Source: Pyrinomonadaceae bacterium
GTDB taxonomy: Bacteria; Acidobacteriota; Blastocatellia; Pyrinomonadales; Pyrinomonadaceae
Assembly: GCA_017983495.1 (NCBI GenBank)
Contig: JAGOBH010000003.1
Location: forward strand, 310,001-374,000
Length of the DNA: 64,000 bases
Reading direction: 5' to 3'
The first letter of the stretch is position 1. Each line of letters opens with the position of its first letter. The translations under genes were made by a program, and so were the position numbers. Below are positions 25,656 through 32,772 of the stretch, piece by piece. Below the pieces are notes generated by a model. It saw only the letters and a program-made list of their open reading frames with translations, searched no databases and was not told the origin of the DNA.

Positions 25656-26435
25656 ATGGCCGATTCGATCACGATCAACGGACGCACCATGCAGATCGAT
25701 CTCTCGAAGCCGATCGACATCTCAATACCGCTGCGCTTCAACGGCCCACAGCCGAATGCTTACGGGGTTGAAGCGGCGACGTCTGAGCCGTGTGCGGCGG
25801 GCGAACTTGTCGGGGATACGCGGCGCGGGGGAAGCGTTAATTTTGAGCAGTACACGTGCATCCCGCACTGCAATGGTACGCATACCGAGTGCGTCGGGCA
25901 TATTACGGATGAGCGGATATCGGTGCGGGACTGTCTGCAGGATGTCATGGTCGTGGCGCTGCTGATGACAGTCGAGCCGGAGAATGTGGATGGTGAGATG
26001 CTGATCACGGCGGATCTGCTGCGGGCGGCGGTGGCAAGCGGGACGCTTGCGCTCCAGTCGGCACTGATCGTGCGGACGCTGCCGAATGATGACGGGAAAT
26101 TGACCCGTCAATACGACGGCGAGGTGATGCCGCCGTATTTCACCGCCGAGGCGATGGAGTATATTGTCGAATGCGGGTTCAAACACCTGCTCGTCGATAC
26201 GCCGTCGATCGACAGGATATTTGACGACGGCAAACTCACGAACCATCGCATCTTCTGGAACGTCGAGCCGGGAAACCGCGAGATAAACGCCGCTACGCGT
26301 GTTAACAGCACGATAACGGAGCTGATCTATGTGCCGAACGAGGTCGCGGACGGGGAATATTTGCTAAATCTACAGATTGCACCGTTTGTAGCGGATGCGG
26401 CGCCGAGCCGGCCGGTTCTTTTAAGCATTGTCTAG
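25656..26435 (+). CDS. kynB: Cyclase-family metal hydrolase, probable kynurenine formamidase
   Basis: This 259-aa protein is a cyclase/KynB-family member, predicted to hydrolyse N-formylkynurenine to kynurenine plus formate. The metal motif reads CNGTHTECVGH (Cys72-His82). Compared with the usual H-x-G-T-H-x-D pattern, the first His position is Cys72 (with a His at 71) and the Asp is Glu78, so this is a divergent subgroup. Assignment rests on family plus its position behind kmo. The ATG at 25656 is used; GTG at 25644 would overlap the upstream stop. Other cyclase-family amidase or hydrolase roles are possible. Confidence 0.78.
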   Translation: MADSITINGRTMQIDLSKPIDISIPLRFNGPQPNAYGVEAATSEPCAAGELVGDTRRGGSVNFEQYTCIPHCNGTHTECVGHITDERISVRDCLQDVMVVALLMTVEPENVDGEMLITADLLRAAVASGTLALQSALIVRTLPNDDGKLTRQYDGEVMPPYFTAEAMEYIVECGFKHLLVDTPSIDRIFDDGKLTNHRIFWNVEPGNREINAATRVNSTITELIYVPNEVADGEYLLNLQIAPFVADAAPSRPVLLSIV

Positions 26436-26463
26436 GTCGCGAGTGGTTACTGAGCAGAATATT

Positions 26464-26787
26464 ATGAGAACGAAGCTCCTCTTAGGCATGTTATTTGTAG
26501 TTTTGCTCGGAGGTTGTTTCTTATTCTTAAGACAACAGTTTTCCTATCCGCGAGCATGGGACGAAATCCAACTAGGGATGTCGAGGCAAGAAGTTTATGA
26601 TCGAACCGGACCGCCTACATACAATTTGGGTGAGGTAAAGGGTGCCTTTTGGTTTCAAAAGAAACTAACTCAACGACAAGAATTGTGGATGTATTTTGAG
26701 GAAGACAAAGTGACCATGCTCGCTATCAAACAACGAATCGGAACCGACAATAGGTTTTATGAGAGAGTTGTCCGCTCGGCATACTAA
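26464..26787 (+). CDS. Putative lipoprotein with SmpA/BamE-like domain
   Basis: This 107-aa protein begins with a lipoprotein signal (LLLGMLFVVLLGGC, lipobox LGGC). It continues with a short domain containing WDEIQLGMSRQEVYDRTGPP, the wording of SmpA/OmlA (BamE-like) domains that occur in envelope-assembly and beta-lactamase-inhibitor-like proteins. It is A+T-richer than its neighbours. The upstream gene ends 28 bp before it, so co-transcription is possible. It is convergent with the epimerase gene. A precise role is unknown. Confidence 0.7.
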   Translation: MRTKLLLGMLFVVLLGGCFLFLRQQFSYPRAWDEIQLGMSRQEVYDRTGPPTYNLGEVKGAFWFQKKLTQRQELWMYFEEDKVTMLAIKQRIGTDNRFYERVVRSAY

Positions 26788-26809
26788 TTTATGTCGCACC
26801 AAAGAATAA

Positions 26810-27703
26810 TTATTTCACTGCATTTTCTATCGCTTCTTTCAGATTTGGATACTTAAACTCGAATCCCGCGTCTTCTAATCGTTTCGGCATTACCTTGGTA
26901 CTGGCGAGCAGTAGTGCATCGCCCATTTCGCCGAAGATCATGCTGACGGCAAATTCGGGCAGGGGCAGAAACGTCGGGCGGTAGAGAACCTCGCCGAGAG
27001 TTTTGGTAAATTCCTGGTTTGTGACCGGATTAGGAGCGACGGCGTTGACCGCTCCGCGGATATTGTCGTTCTCGATCGCGTAGTTAATAATGGCGATCTC
27101 ATCGTCGAGCGAGATCCATGACATCCATTGCTTGCCGCTTCCGACCACGCCGCCGACACCCATCTTGAAGGGAAGCAGCATGGTCGCGAGGGCACCGCCG
27201 TCCTTTGACAAGACGATGCCGGTTCGGAGCAGAACGGTGCGGATGCCTGCGTCCTCGGCACGGCGGGACTCGGCCTCCCACTCTTTGCAGACGCCGGCGA
27301 GAAAATTATCGCCGACGGCAGATGATTCGGTACATTCTTCCTCACCACGTTCGCCGTAAAATCCGATAGCTGACGACGCGATAAAGGTCTTCGGCTTGTT
27401 CTTTAGCTTGGAGATTGCGTCGACGACGTTGCGCGTTCCGAGTACGCGGCTGTCGCGAATTGCTTTCTTCTTATCGTCGGTCCAGCGAAGTCCGCTGACG
27501 TTCTCACCGGCAAGGTGCACGATGACGTCGATGCCCTCTAGCTTTTCGGGATCGGCAAACCCATCCTCGATGCTCCATTTTACATGCTTGTCGTCTGTGG
27601 GCTCTTTACGCGAAGCTAGAAGCATATCGTAGCCCTTCGCCGAGAACGACTTCTGCAATTCCGTTCCAACCAAACCGCTGGCACCTGTGATCAAAACTTT
27701 CAT
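26810..27703 (-). CDS. TIGR01777/SDR39U1-family NAD(P)-binding epimerase-like protein
   Basis: This 297-aa atypical extended SDR protein starts with the cofactor loop TGASGLVGTEL. The segment VIVHLAGENVSGLRWTDDKKKAIRDSRVLGT is the hallmark of the YfcH/SDR39U1 (TIGR01777) family. SSAIGFYGERG contains the catalytic Tyr region, and MSWISLDDE with NAVAPNPVTN is also typical. The substrate is unknown; some homologues are tied to cell division or sugar-nucleotide chemistry. The family's C-terminal domain (DUF1731-like) is present. It ends 22 bp from the convergent lipoprotein gene. Confidence 0.92.
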   Translation of the reverse strand: MKVLITGASGLVGTELQKSFSAKGYDMLLASRKEPTDDKHVKWSIEDGFADPEKLEGIDVIVHLAGENVSGLRWTDDKKKAIRDSRVLGTRNVVDAISKLKNKPKTFIASSAIGFYGERGEEECTESSAVGDNFLAGVCKEWEAESRRAEDAGIRTVLLRTGIVLSKDGGALATMLLPFKMGVGGVVGSGKQWMSWISLDDEIAIINYAIENDNIRGAVNAVAPNPVTNQEFTKTLGEVLYRPTFLPLPEFAVSMIFGEMGDALLLASTKVMPKRLEDAGFEFKYPNLKEAIENAVK

Positions 27704-27730
27704 AATTACTATCTTAACAGAAGATAATTG

Positions 27731-27806
27731 ACCGCAGATGAGCGAGGATGGACGCTGATCGGAAAAAGATAAAAATAATCTGAATTGATCTGTGTTTATC
27801 TTCGGT
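27731..27806. repeat. Imperfect intergenic palindrome (ACCGCAGAT / ATCTTCGGT)
   Basis: ACCGCAGAT (27731-27739) faces ATCTTCGGT (27798-27806) with one mismatch. Between them lie degenerate GAT-containing words (GCGAGGAT, ACGCTGATC on the left; TTGATC on the right). The right arm overlaps the stop codon of the cytochrome gene, so transcripts of that gene would end in the structure. It is one of several such wordy palindromes in this window. Confidence 0.55.
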
Positions 27807-28164
27807 TATTATCAGATCTTCTCAGGTCATTTATGACGAAAGCGACGAGCAGGTCTATCTCACGTTTTGTCAGCATATCGCGGAATGGGACCATGCCGTT
27901 CCCTCCGTTGGCAATGTGGTTGTAGATCTCGTCCGGGGTCTTGTATTTATGTTCGCCGTCGCGGATGTTGGGGATGATGCGGCCGTCGTCGAGTGTTTTG
28001 CCCATTGCTTCGGGGCCGTGACAAATGGCGCAATTTTGACGGAAGAGGGACGCTTCGTATGACTTGCTCTCGGCGATGACGTAGCGTGTAGGTTTGGAGT
28101 CGGTACAGGAAGATAAGGTGATTGTGATGAAGGCCAGAACAACTGCGGCTTTTTGATAGAACAT
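27796..28164 (-). CDS. c-type cytochrome lipoprotein
   Basis: This 122-aa exported monoheme cytochrome c has a lipoprotein signal (VVLAFITITLSSC, lipobox LSSC), one CAICH heme-binding site (about residues 45-49) and a distal MVPFRD methionine that fits the sixth heme ligand. It is anchored at the periplasmic face and would act as a small electron carrier, similar to cytochrome c class I domains of respiratory chains. No oxidase subunits are adjacent. The preceding gene on the minus strand is the acyl-CoA ligase, 154 bp away. Confidence 0.85.
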   Translation of the reverse strand: MFYQKAAVVLAFITITLSSCTDSKPTRYVIAESKSYEASLFRQNCAICHGPEAMGKTLDDGRIIPNIRDGEHKYKTPDEIYNHIANGGNGMVPFRDMLTKREIDLLVAFVINDLRRSDNNRR

Positions 28165-28229
28165 AAAGGGAAAGTGTCACGCAAAGCTGCGGAGAACGCA
28201 AAGTGGTCGCCGAGTTTGACGGAGAATTT

Positions 28230-28312
28230 CAAACAGGATGTACAAGATAGCCAGGATAAGAACACAAGGATAACGAATTTCTCCTCCGGAATATCTTGTA
28301 AATCCAGTTTTG
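28230..28312. repeat. Imperfect intergenic palindrome (TACAAGATA / TATCTTGTA)
   Basis: TACAAGATA (28241-28249) and TATCTTGTA (28292-28300) are perfect complements; the stem extends outward through AAACAGGATG (28231-28240) against AATCCAGTTTTG (28301-28312) with a few mismatches. A tandem pair of ACGCAAAG words (28179-28186 and 28196-28203) lies just to the left. It fills the space downstream of the acyl-CoA ligase, where it may end transcription. Confidence 0.55.
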
Positions 28313-28318
28313 TTTCTA

Positions 28319-29914
28319 TCAATTGGCGGTTTCTTCCTTCAAAGCGCGTTTGAATATTTTTCCGGTACCGCCGATCGGCAGGCTGTCGCGAAATTCGACG
28401 TGTCGGGGATATTTATTCGCGGCAAATTGCGTCTTGCACCACTCGGTGAATTCTTGGGTGCTGAGTTCGCAACCCTGTTTTAGTACAACAAAGGCTTTTA
28501 CTTCCTCGCCGAGACGCTCGTCGGGCACGCCGATGACGGCACATAGCGAAACGGATGGATGAGTGATGATGACCTCCTCGAGCTCACGTGGATAGATGTT
28601 GTAACCGCCGCGGAGGATCATGTCCTTCTTGCGGTCGACGATCGAGAGATAGCCCTCTTCGTCCATGATGCCGATGTCGCCGGTGTGAAACCAGCCGTTG
28701 CGAAATGCCTCGGCCGTCGCCTCGGGCCGCTTATAGTAGCCCTTCATTACGTTAGTGCCGCGAATTACGATCTCGCCGCGGTGGCCACGCGGGACTTCGT
28801 TGTCGTCGTCGTCGAAACAGCGAACGTCGACCCCAAATATCGGTTGGCCGACTGTTCCCGGTTTCGACGGACGTTCGAAATGATTGAACATCGCCAGCGG
28901 CGAAGTTTCTGAGAGCCCGTAGCCCTCCATCACGCGGACGTTAAAACGCTCCTGAAACTCCCGCATCACCTCGACCGGCATCGGTGCGCCACCCGAACTG
29001 CAGACTTTCATTGTGTTGGCGATCTGGCTGATGTCGTAGCCCGTTTCATCAACGTGTTTGAGAAGTGCCCAGTACATTGTTGGCACGCCGACCCAGAAAT
29101 TGACACGTTCCTTGACCATTATGTCGAGCGTCGCCTGGGGTTCGAACCGCGGAAGCAAAACGACACGGTGGCCGGCGTACATCTGCGTGTTCATTTGAAC
29201 CGTCTGGCCCGTTGTGTGAAAAAGCGGCAACGTGATCAGGCAGGTTTTCTGTTCGGGTTCGGTAAAATCGAGGACCGGCAGATGGATCAGGAATGTGGTC
29301 GTGACGTTTGAATAGAGATTTAGATGCGTCAATTCTGCACCCTTCGGCTGACCGGTCGTGCCCGAAGTATATAGGATCGCACAGGTGTCATCGGGACTGG
29401 TCGGAAACGTCTCAAACTGCTCCGATTTGTCGAAGGTGATCTGCGTCAGCGTCTCGTGTCCCTCGATCGGGCTTTTGCCCATCAGGTCCTTCGTCATAAC
29501 GATCAGGCGTTCGCAGGTCGGCACCTGATCGAAGCCCTCTTTCACAGTCGCCGCAAGCGGCAGATCTTCCGTTCCCTCGAACACGAACACGGCCTTGGAG
29601 TCCGAATCCTGCAGGTGGTAGGCGATCTCACGCGGTTTGAAGAGCACGTTGAGCGGCACGACGGCCGCACCGGCTTTCATGATGCCGTAATAGACGATCG
29701 GGAAGAACGGCAGGTTCGGCGAACATAGAGCAACCTTGTCACCGTGGCCGATGCCCATCTCGACAAGGGCATTTGCGACACGATTGGACAGCCGGTCGAG
29801 CTCGCCGTACGTTAGCCGGACGTTATCGAATATGATCGCCTCCTTTTGAGGGGCAAGCCGGGCGTGATGCGAAATTATCGACGCCAAATTTAGCGTTGTA
29901 GCCGAACTCTGCAT
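28319..29914 (-). CDS. Long-chain acyl-CoA ligase (AMP-forming)
   Basis: This 531-aa ANL-superfamily enzyme activates a carboxylate with ATP and joins it to CoA. The P-loop-like ILYTSGTTGQPKGAE, the A5 motif GYGLSETSP, the A7 motif WFHTGDIG and the A8 hinge DRKKDMILRGGYNIYP are all present. The catalytic lysine is in the last ten residues of the GTGKIFKRALKEE motif. The overall pattern fits medium/long-chain fatty acyl-CoA ligases, but an aromatic carboxylate cannot be excluded. It lies 44 bp downstream of nadB on the same strand. Confidence 0.9.
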   Translation of the reverse strand: MQSSATTLNLASIISHHARLAPQKEAIIFDNVRLTYGELDRLSNRVANALVEMGIGHGDKVALCSPNLPFFPIVYYGIMKAGAAVVPLNVLFKPREIAYHLQDSDSKAVFVFEGTEDLPLAATVKEGFDQVPTCERLIVMTKDLMGKSPIEGHETLTQITFDKSEQFETFPTSPDDTCAILYTSGTTGQPKGAELTHLNLYSNVTTTFLIHLPVLDFTEPEQKTCLITLPLFHTTGQTVQMNTQMYAGHRVVLLPRFEPQATLDIMVKERVNFWVGVPTMYWALLKHVDETGYDISQIANTMKVCSSGGAPMPVEVMREFQERFNVRVMEGYGLSETSPLAMFNHFERPSKPGTVGQPIFGVDVRCFDDDDNEVPRGHRGEIVIRGTNVMKGYYKRPEATAEAFRNGWFHTGDIGIMDEEGYLSIVDRKKDMILRGGYNIYPRELEEVIITHPSVSLCAVIGVPDERLGEEVKAFVVLKQGCELSTQEFTEWCKTQFAANKYPRHVEFRDSLPIGGTGKIFKRALKEETAN

Positions 29915-29958
29915 GTGTTGGATGAAAACCGCGAAAACTTAGATTTGAACGATTTTAA

Positions 29959-31539
29959 TTACACTTTGGGCTTTATGTCAAAGCTGATCTGGCGAGCGGA
30001 CGAGATCGGTTCTCCGAGTTGCTGGATTGAGTGCACTCGCCAGTCTTCGTGCTGGTCGGGAAAGTCCGTGCGAAAATGGCCTCCGCGTGACTCTTCGCGC
30101 CAAAGAGCGGCATCGGCGACGAGGGTCGCTAGAGTCACAAAATTACGCGATGATGTACTCAGATTGCCACCTGAGATCTGCCGAAATTCCTTTAGGGCTC
30201 GTTCGAGCGAAGTCTTATCGCGAAGAATTCCGACGCGTTCCCACATCAGCCGCTTAACTCGCTTTTTGACCGCCGTCGAAAGCATTGAGCCATGGTCGTC
30301 AATCGTTGCCCCATTAGGTTCGATACCTGTGGCTCGTGTTCTGTGATCGGGGCTATCGCCGGCTGCGGCTTCGCCGGCACGAGCTCCGAATACGAGTCCC
30401 TCGAGCAGGGAATTAGAAGCGAGGCGATTTGCTCCGTGGACGCCGGTGCAAGTGACCTCTCCTGCCGCGTAGAGCCCCGCTACACTGCTTCGGCCCCAAA
30501 GATCGGTGCGGATGCCACCCATGCAGTAATGGGACGCAGGCGAGACCGGCAGCGGGTCTTTTGAAATGTCAAGATGATAAAATTTGCAGGTCTCGTAGAT
30601 CTTAGGAAAACGGTGCATTAAAAAGTCAGCATCGAGGGCCGTCATATCGAGCAGTACGTGACGCGTGCCGGAGCGGCGCATTTCAGCGACGATCGAACGA
30701 GAGACGATGTCCCGCGGAGCGAGCTCGGCTCGTTCGTCATATCGCGGCATAAAGCGTTCGCCCGAGAGATTTCGCAGGATCCCGCCCTCGCCGCGCATCG
30801 CTTCGGACAAGAGAAACCGAGGTGCACCCTCGACGCTGAGGGCGGTCGGATGAAATTGTATGAATTCCATGTCCGCCATTTCGGCACCCGCGAAATATGC
30901 CATCGCCATTCCATCGCCGGTCGCGACCGAGGGATTGGTCGTGTGCTGATAGAGTTGTCCGGCACCGCCAGTGCACATTATGACGGCCTTGGCATAGATC
31001 TCACGCGGGGCACGCAGAACAGGGTCGAGAAAGCGGACGCCGACACATCGTCCGTCATGAACGATGAGGCTCTCGGTGTTGGCGAACGGCGTCAGATTGA
31101 TAGTTTTTTCGACACGGGCACGGGCGATCAGCGAGCGAACAAATTCGGCGCCGGTCGAGTCGCCGTTGGCGTGAATGATACGTCGGCGTGAATGAGCCGC
31201 TTCCTGCGTAAAAACCAGTTTTCCGCCTTCACGGTCAAATTCGCCGCCCCAATCGATGAGTTGCTTGATATATTTCGTGCCTTCGGTCACGAGCGTCTCG
31301 ACCGCTTGTTCATCGCATAGCCCGGCACCGGCAATCAGAGTATCGCCCTCATGCAGCTCGGCATTGTCGTCATCAGACAGAACGACCGCGACGCCGCCCT
31401 GAGCATACTCTGTATTTGATTCGCTCGCCTTATCCTTCGTCAGCACGGTCACGTCAGCTCCGGCCGAGGCAAGAGCGATCGACGACCGCAGCCCTGCGAC
31501 CCCGCTGCCGATAACGATAAAATCCGTTTCTAAAGACAT
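29959..31539 (-). CDS. nadB: L-aspartate oxidase
   Basis: This 526-aa flavoenzyme oxidises L-aspartate to iminoaspartate, the first step of de novo NAD synthesis from aspartate. VIGSGVAGLRSSIALASAGA is the FAD-binding loop; NTEYAQGGVAVVL and HSRRRIIHANGDSTGAEFV are NadB signatures, and the C-terminal fumarate-reductase-like domain begins near YAAGEVTCTGVHGANRLASNSLLEG (quoted in part). The ATG at 31539 is preferred, since the longer frame adds unsupported residues. Its presence implies that NAD is made from aspartate, so the kynurenine genes here are probably catabolic rather than anabolic. Confidence 0.94.
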   Translation of the reverse strand: MSLETDFIVIGSGVAGLRSSIALASAGADVTVLTKDKASESNTEYAQGGVAVVLSDDDNAELHEGDTLIAGAGLCDEQAVETLVTEGTKYIKQLIDWGGEFDREGGKLVFTQEAAHSRRRIIHANGDSTGAEFVRSLIARARVEKTINLTPFANTESLIVHDGRCVGVRFLDPVLRAPREIYAKAVIMCTGGAGQLYQHTTNPSVATGDGMAMAYFAGAEMADMEFIQFHPTALSVEGAPRFLLSEAMRGEGGILRNLSGERFMPRYDERAELAPRDIVSRSIVAEMRRSGTRHVLLDMTALDADFLMHRFPKIYETCKFYHLDISKDPLPVSPASHYCMGGIRTDLWGRSSVAGLYAAGEVTCTGVHGANRLASNSLLEGLVFGARAGEAAAGDSPDHRTRATGIEPNGATIDDHGSMLSTAVKKRVKRLMWERVGILRDKTSLERALKEFRQISGGNLSTSSRNFVTLATLVADAALWREESRGGHFRTDFPDQHEDWRVHSIQQLGEPISSARQISFDIKPKV

Positions 31540-31600
31540 TACATGAAATGTAGCAAATTTACCGGAGCAGAACCAATTTTTAGGAATAAAGTAGAGTTGA

Positions 31601-31667
31601 CCACGAATAGCACGAATAGTACGAATCAAAAGTGATCTTCCATTCGTGCGATCCCTGTAATTCGTGG
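31601..31667. repeat. Imperfect intergenic palindrome of CACGAATAG words
   Basis: CCACGAAT (31601-31608) and ATTCGTGG (31660-31667) form the base of an imperfect stem. The left arm holds tandem CACGAATAG copies (31602-31610 and 31611-31619) and a TACGAATC variant; the right arm holds the complement CATTCGTGCG (31641-31650). It lies in the spacer between the start of nadB and the terminator of the LysM gene, so its context is not strictly a 3' end of nadB. Confidence 0.55.
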
Positions 31668-31676
31668 CAAAAAACT

Positions 31677-31711
31677 AAAAAGCCTGCCCATCGAGATGAG
31701 CAGGCTTTTTT
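31677..31711 (-). terminator. Strong bidirectional-type terminator after the LysM gene
   Basis: AAAAAGCCTGC (31677-31687) pairs perfectly with GCAGGCTTTTTT (31700-31711) around a 12-nt loop. Read on the minus strand, the hairpin is followed by a T-rich tract and lies 20 bp after the stop of the LysM-domain gene, the typical position of an intrinsic terminator. On the plus strand the T run is also present, but no plus gene needs it. Confidence 0.9.
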
Positions 31712-31731
31712 GGTTTGAAAAAAAGTTCCGT

Positions 31732-32106
31732 TTAGGGAATCTTAAGTTCTTGTCCCGGGTAGATCTTGTCCGGGTGATTGAGGATATCGCGGTTAGCGTC
31801 CCAGATCGCTTTCCAAGCGATGCCGTATTTGGCACCGATCTTGCTCAGGCTATCGCCGGAAACAACGGTGTATGTGTTGGCTCCGCCGCCGGCATCACCG
31901 GCTCCCGTAGTGACGTTAAGGATCAGATCGCTCGATTGAAAATCGGGGTCGATCCGTTCGTATTCAGCCCAGAGCTGAGCTTTTGCTTCGTCGCTCGGAG
32001 CTGTTCCATTGACGTGTAGGACGCCGTCGCCCTCGCTCAACTCATAGGACGTGCCGTTTGCATTGGCGAGTTCCAGAAGTGTTTGGTATTTCTCTTGTAA
32101 TGACAT
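31732..32106 (-). CDS. Kbp-like BON/LysM protein
   Basis: This 124-aa protein has no signal peptide. The first ~70 residues resemble a BON-like domain (VLHVNGTAPSDEAKAQLWAEY). The C-terminal ~50 residues are a LysM domain (YTVVSGDSLSKIGAKYG and a PDKIYPGQELKIP end). This layout is that of YgaU/Kbp, the cytoplasmic potassium-binding protein of E. coli, and a similar role is plausible. The ATG follows GGAGGAATT. The next gene on the same strand, a double-BON lipoprotein, ends 18 bp before it. Confidence 0.85.
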   Translation of the reverse strand: MSLQEKYQTLLELANANGTSYELSEGDGVLHVNGTAPSDEAKAQLWAEYERIDPDFQSSDLILNVTTGAGDAGGGANTYTVVSGDSLSKIGAKYGIAWKAIWDANRDILNHPDKIYPGQELKIP

Positions 32107-32124
32107 AATTCCTCCAGTGTCGGC

Positions 32125-32598
32125 CTATTTATTGAGATTATTGATGACCTTCGATGGCTTTGATTCATTTGCGACCATCATGACCTCAGCAACTTTTGCT
32201 TTGTCGACGGTGCCGCTGAGCGTGACTTCTCCGTTTGCGACAGCAACGTTAACGCCGGTGATGCCCTTCTTCTTTAGGCCTTCATTGATCGTGCCTTCGA
32301 GCATTTTGTCGGGTGACGGCGGAGCAGGTGTCGGAACCGGCTTGAGAGTCAGCTTATTGTCAACCGACTTGATGCCTTCGACCTTAGCCGAGGCTTCAGC
32401 TTTGTTTTTGACCGTAATGTCAGCAACTTCGCCGGTGAGCGTTGCAACGCCGTCCTTGACGGCAGCAGTTACGCCAACGACCTTGTCAGCAGAGAGCTTG
32501 TCCTGTACCGCTTTCGTCAGATCAGCATCGCTCTTTCCGCAAGCACTGATAAAGAGTGCGATGGCCAAAGTGAATAGTGTTAAAGCTTTGATTTTCAT
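32125..32598 (-). CDS. Double BON-domain lipoprotein
   Basis: This 157-aa protein has a lipoprotein signal (LFTLAIALFISAC) and two BON domains: one at about residues 28-80 (VGVTAAVKDGVATLTGEV) and one at about 95-150 (VNVAVANGEVTLSGTVDKAKV), joined by a proline-rich linker. BON domains bind lipids or sit on the outer membrane, as in OsmY. I chose the ATG at 32598 because GGAGGGAAA lies just upstream and the longer frame has an unlikely polar leader. It lies upstream of, and probably is co-transcribed with, the Kbp-like LysM gene. Confidence 0.88.
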   Translation of the reverse strand: MKIKALTLFTLAIALFISACGKSDADLTKAVQDKLSADKVVGVTAAVKDGVATLTGEVADITVKNKAEASAKVEGIKSVDNKLTLKPVPTPAPPSPDKMLEGTINEGLKKKGITGVNVAVANGEVTLSGTVDKAKVAEVMMVANESKPSKVINNLNK

Positions 32599-32772
32599 TT
32601 TCCCTCCAGAAAAACTGTCTAATATATGTGTACGATGATCGCAGATATCCGTAAAATACACGCGATACTTTCTAAAAAAAGCTCACCCAAAATCCACGGG
32701 CAAGCACGATTTTTTTTAGTATCAATATCTTGATTCAATTCGAGACAATTTTCAAGATAAAAATGAATTGGA

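Noticed and set aside
2498..26435. Kynurenine genes as a defence or phage-related island because of the two toxin-antitoxin modules
   Set aside because: Both modules are single small pairs with no integrase, tRNA boundary or other mobile genes, and the flanking enzymes are intact catabolic genes.
26810..28164. Possible mobile element flanked by repeats
   Set aside because: The palindromes here differ in sequence and flank ordinary genes; there is no transposase, integrase or target-site duplication.
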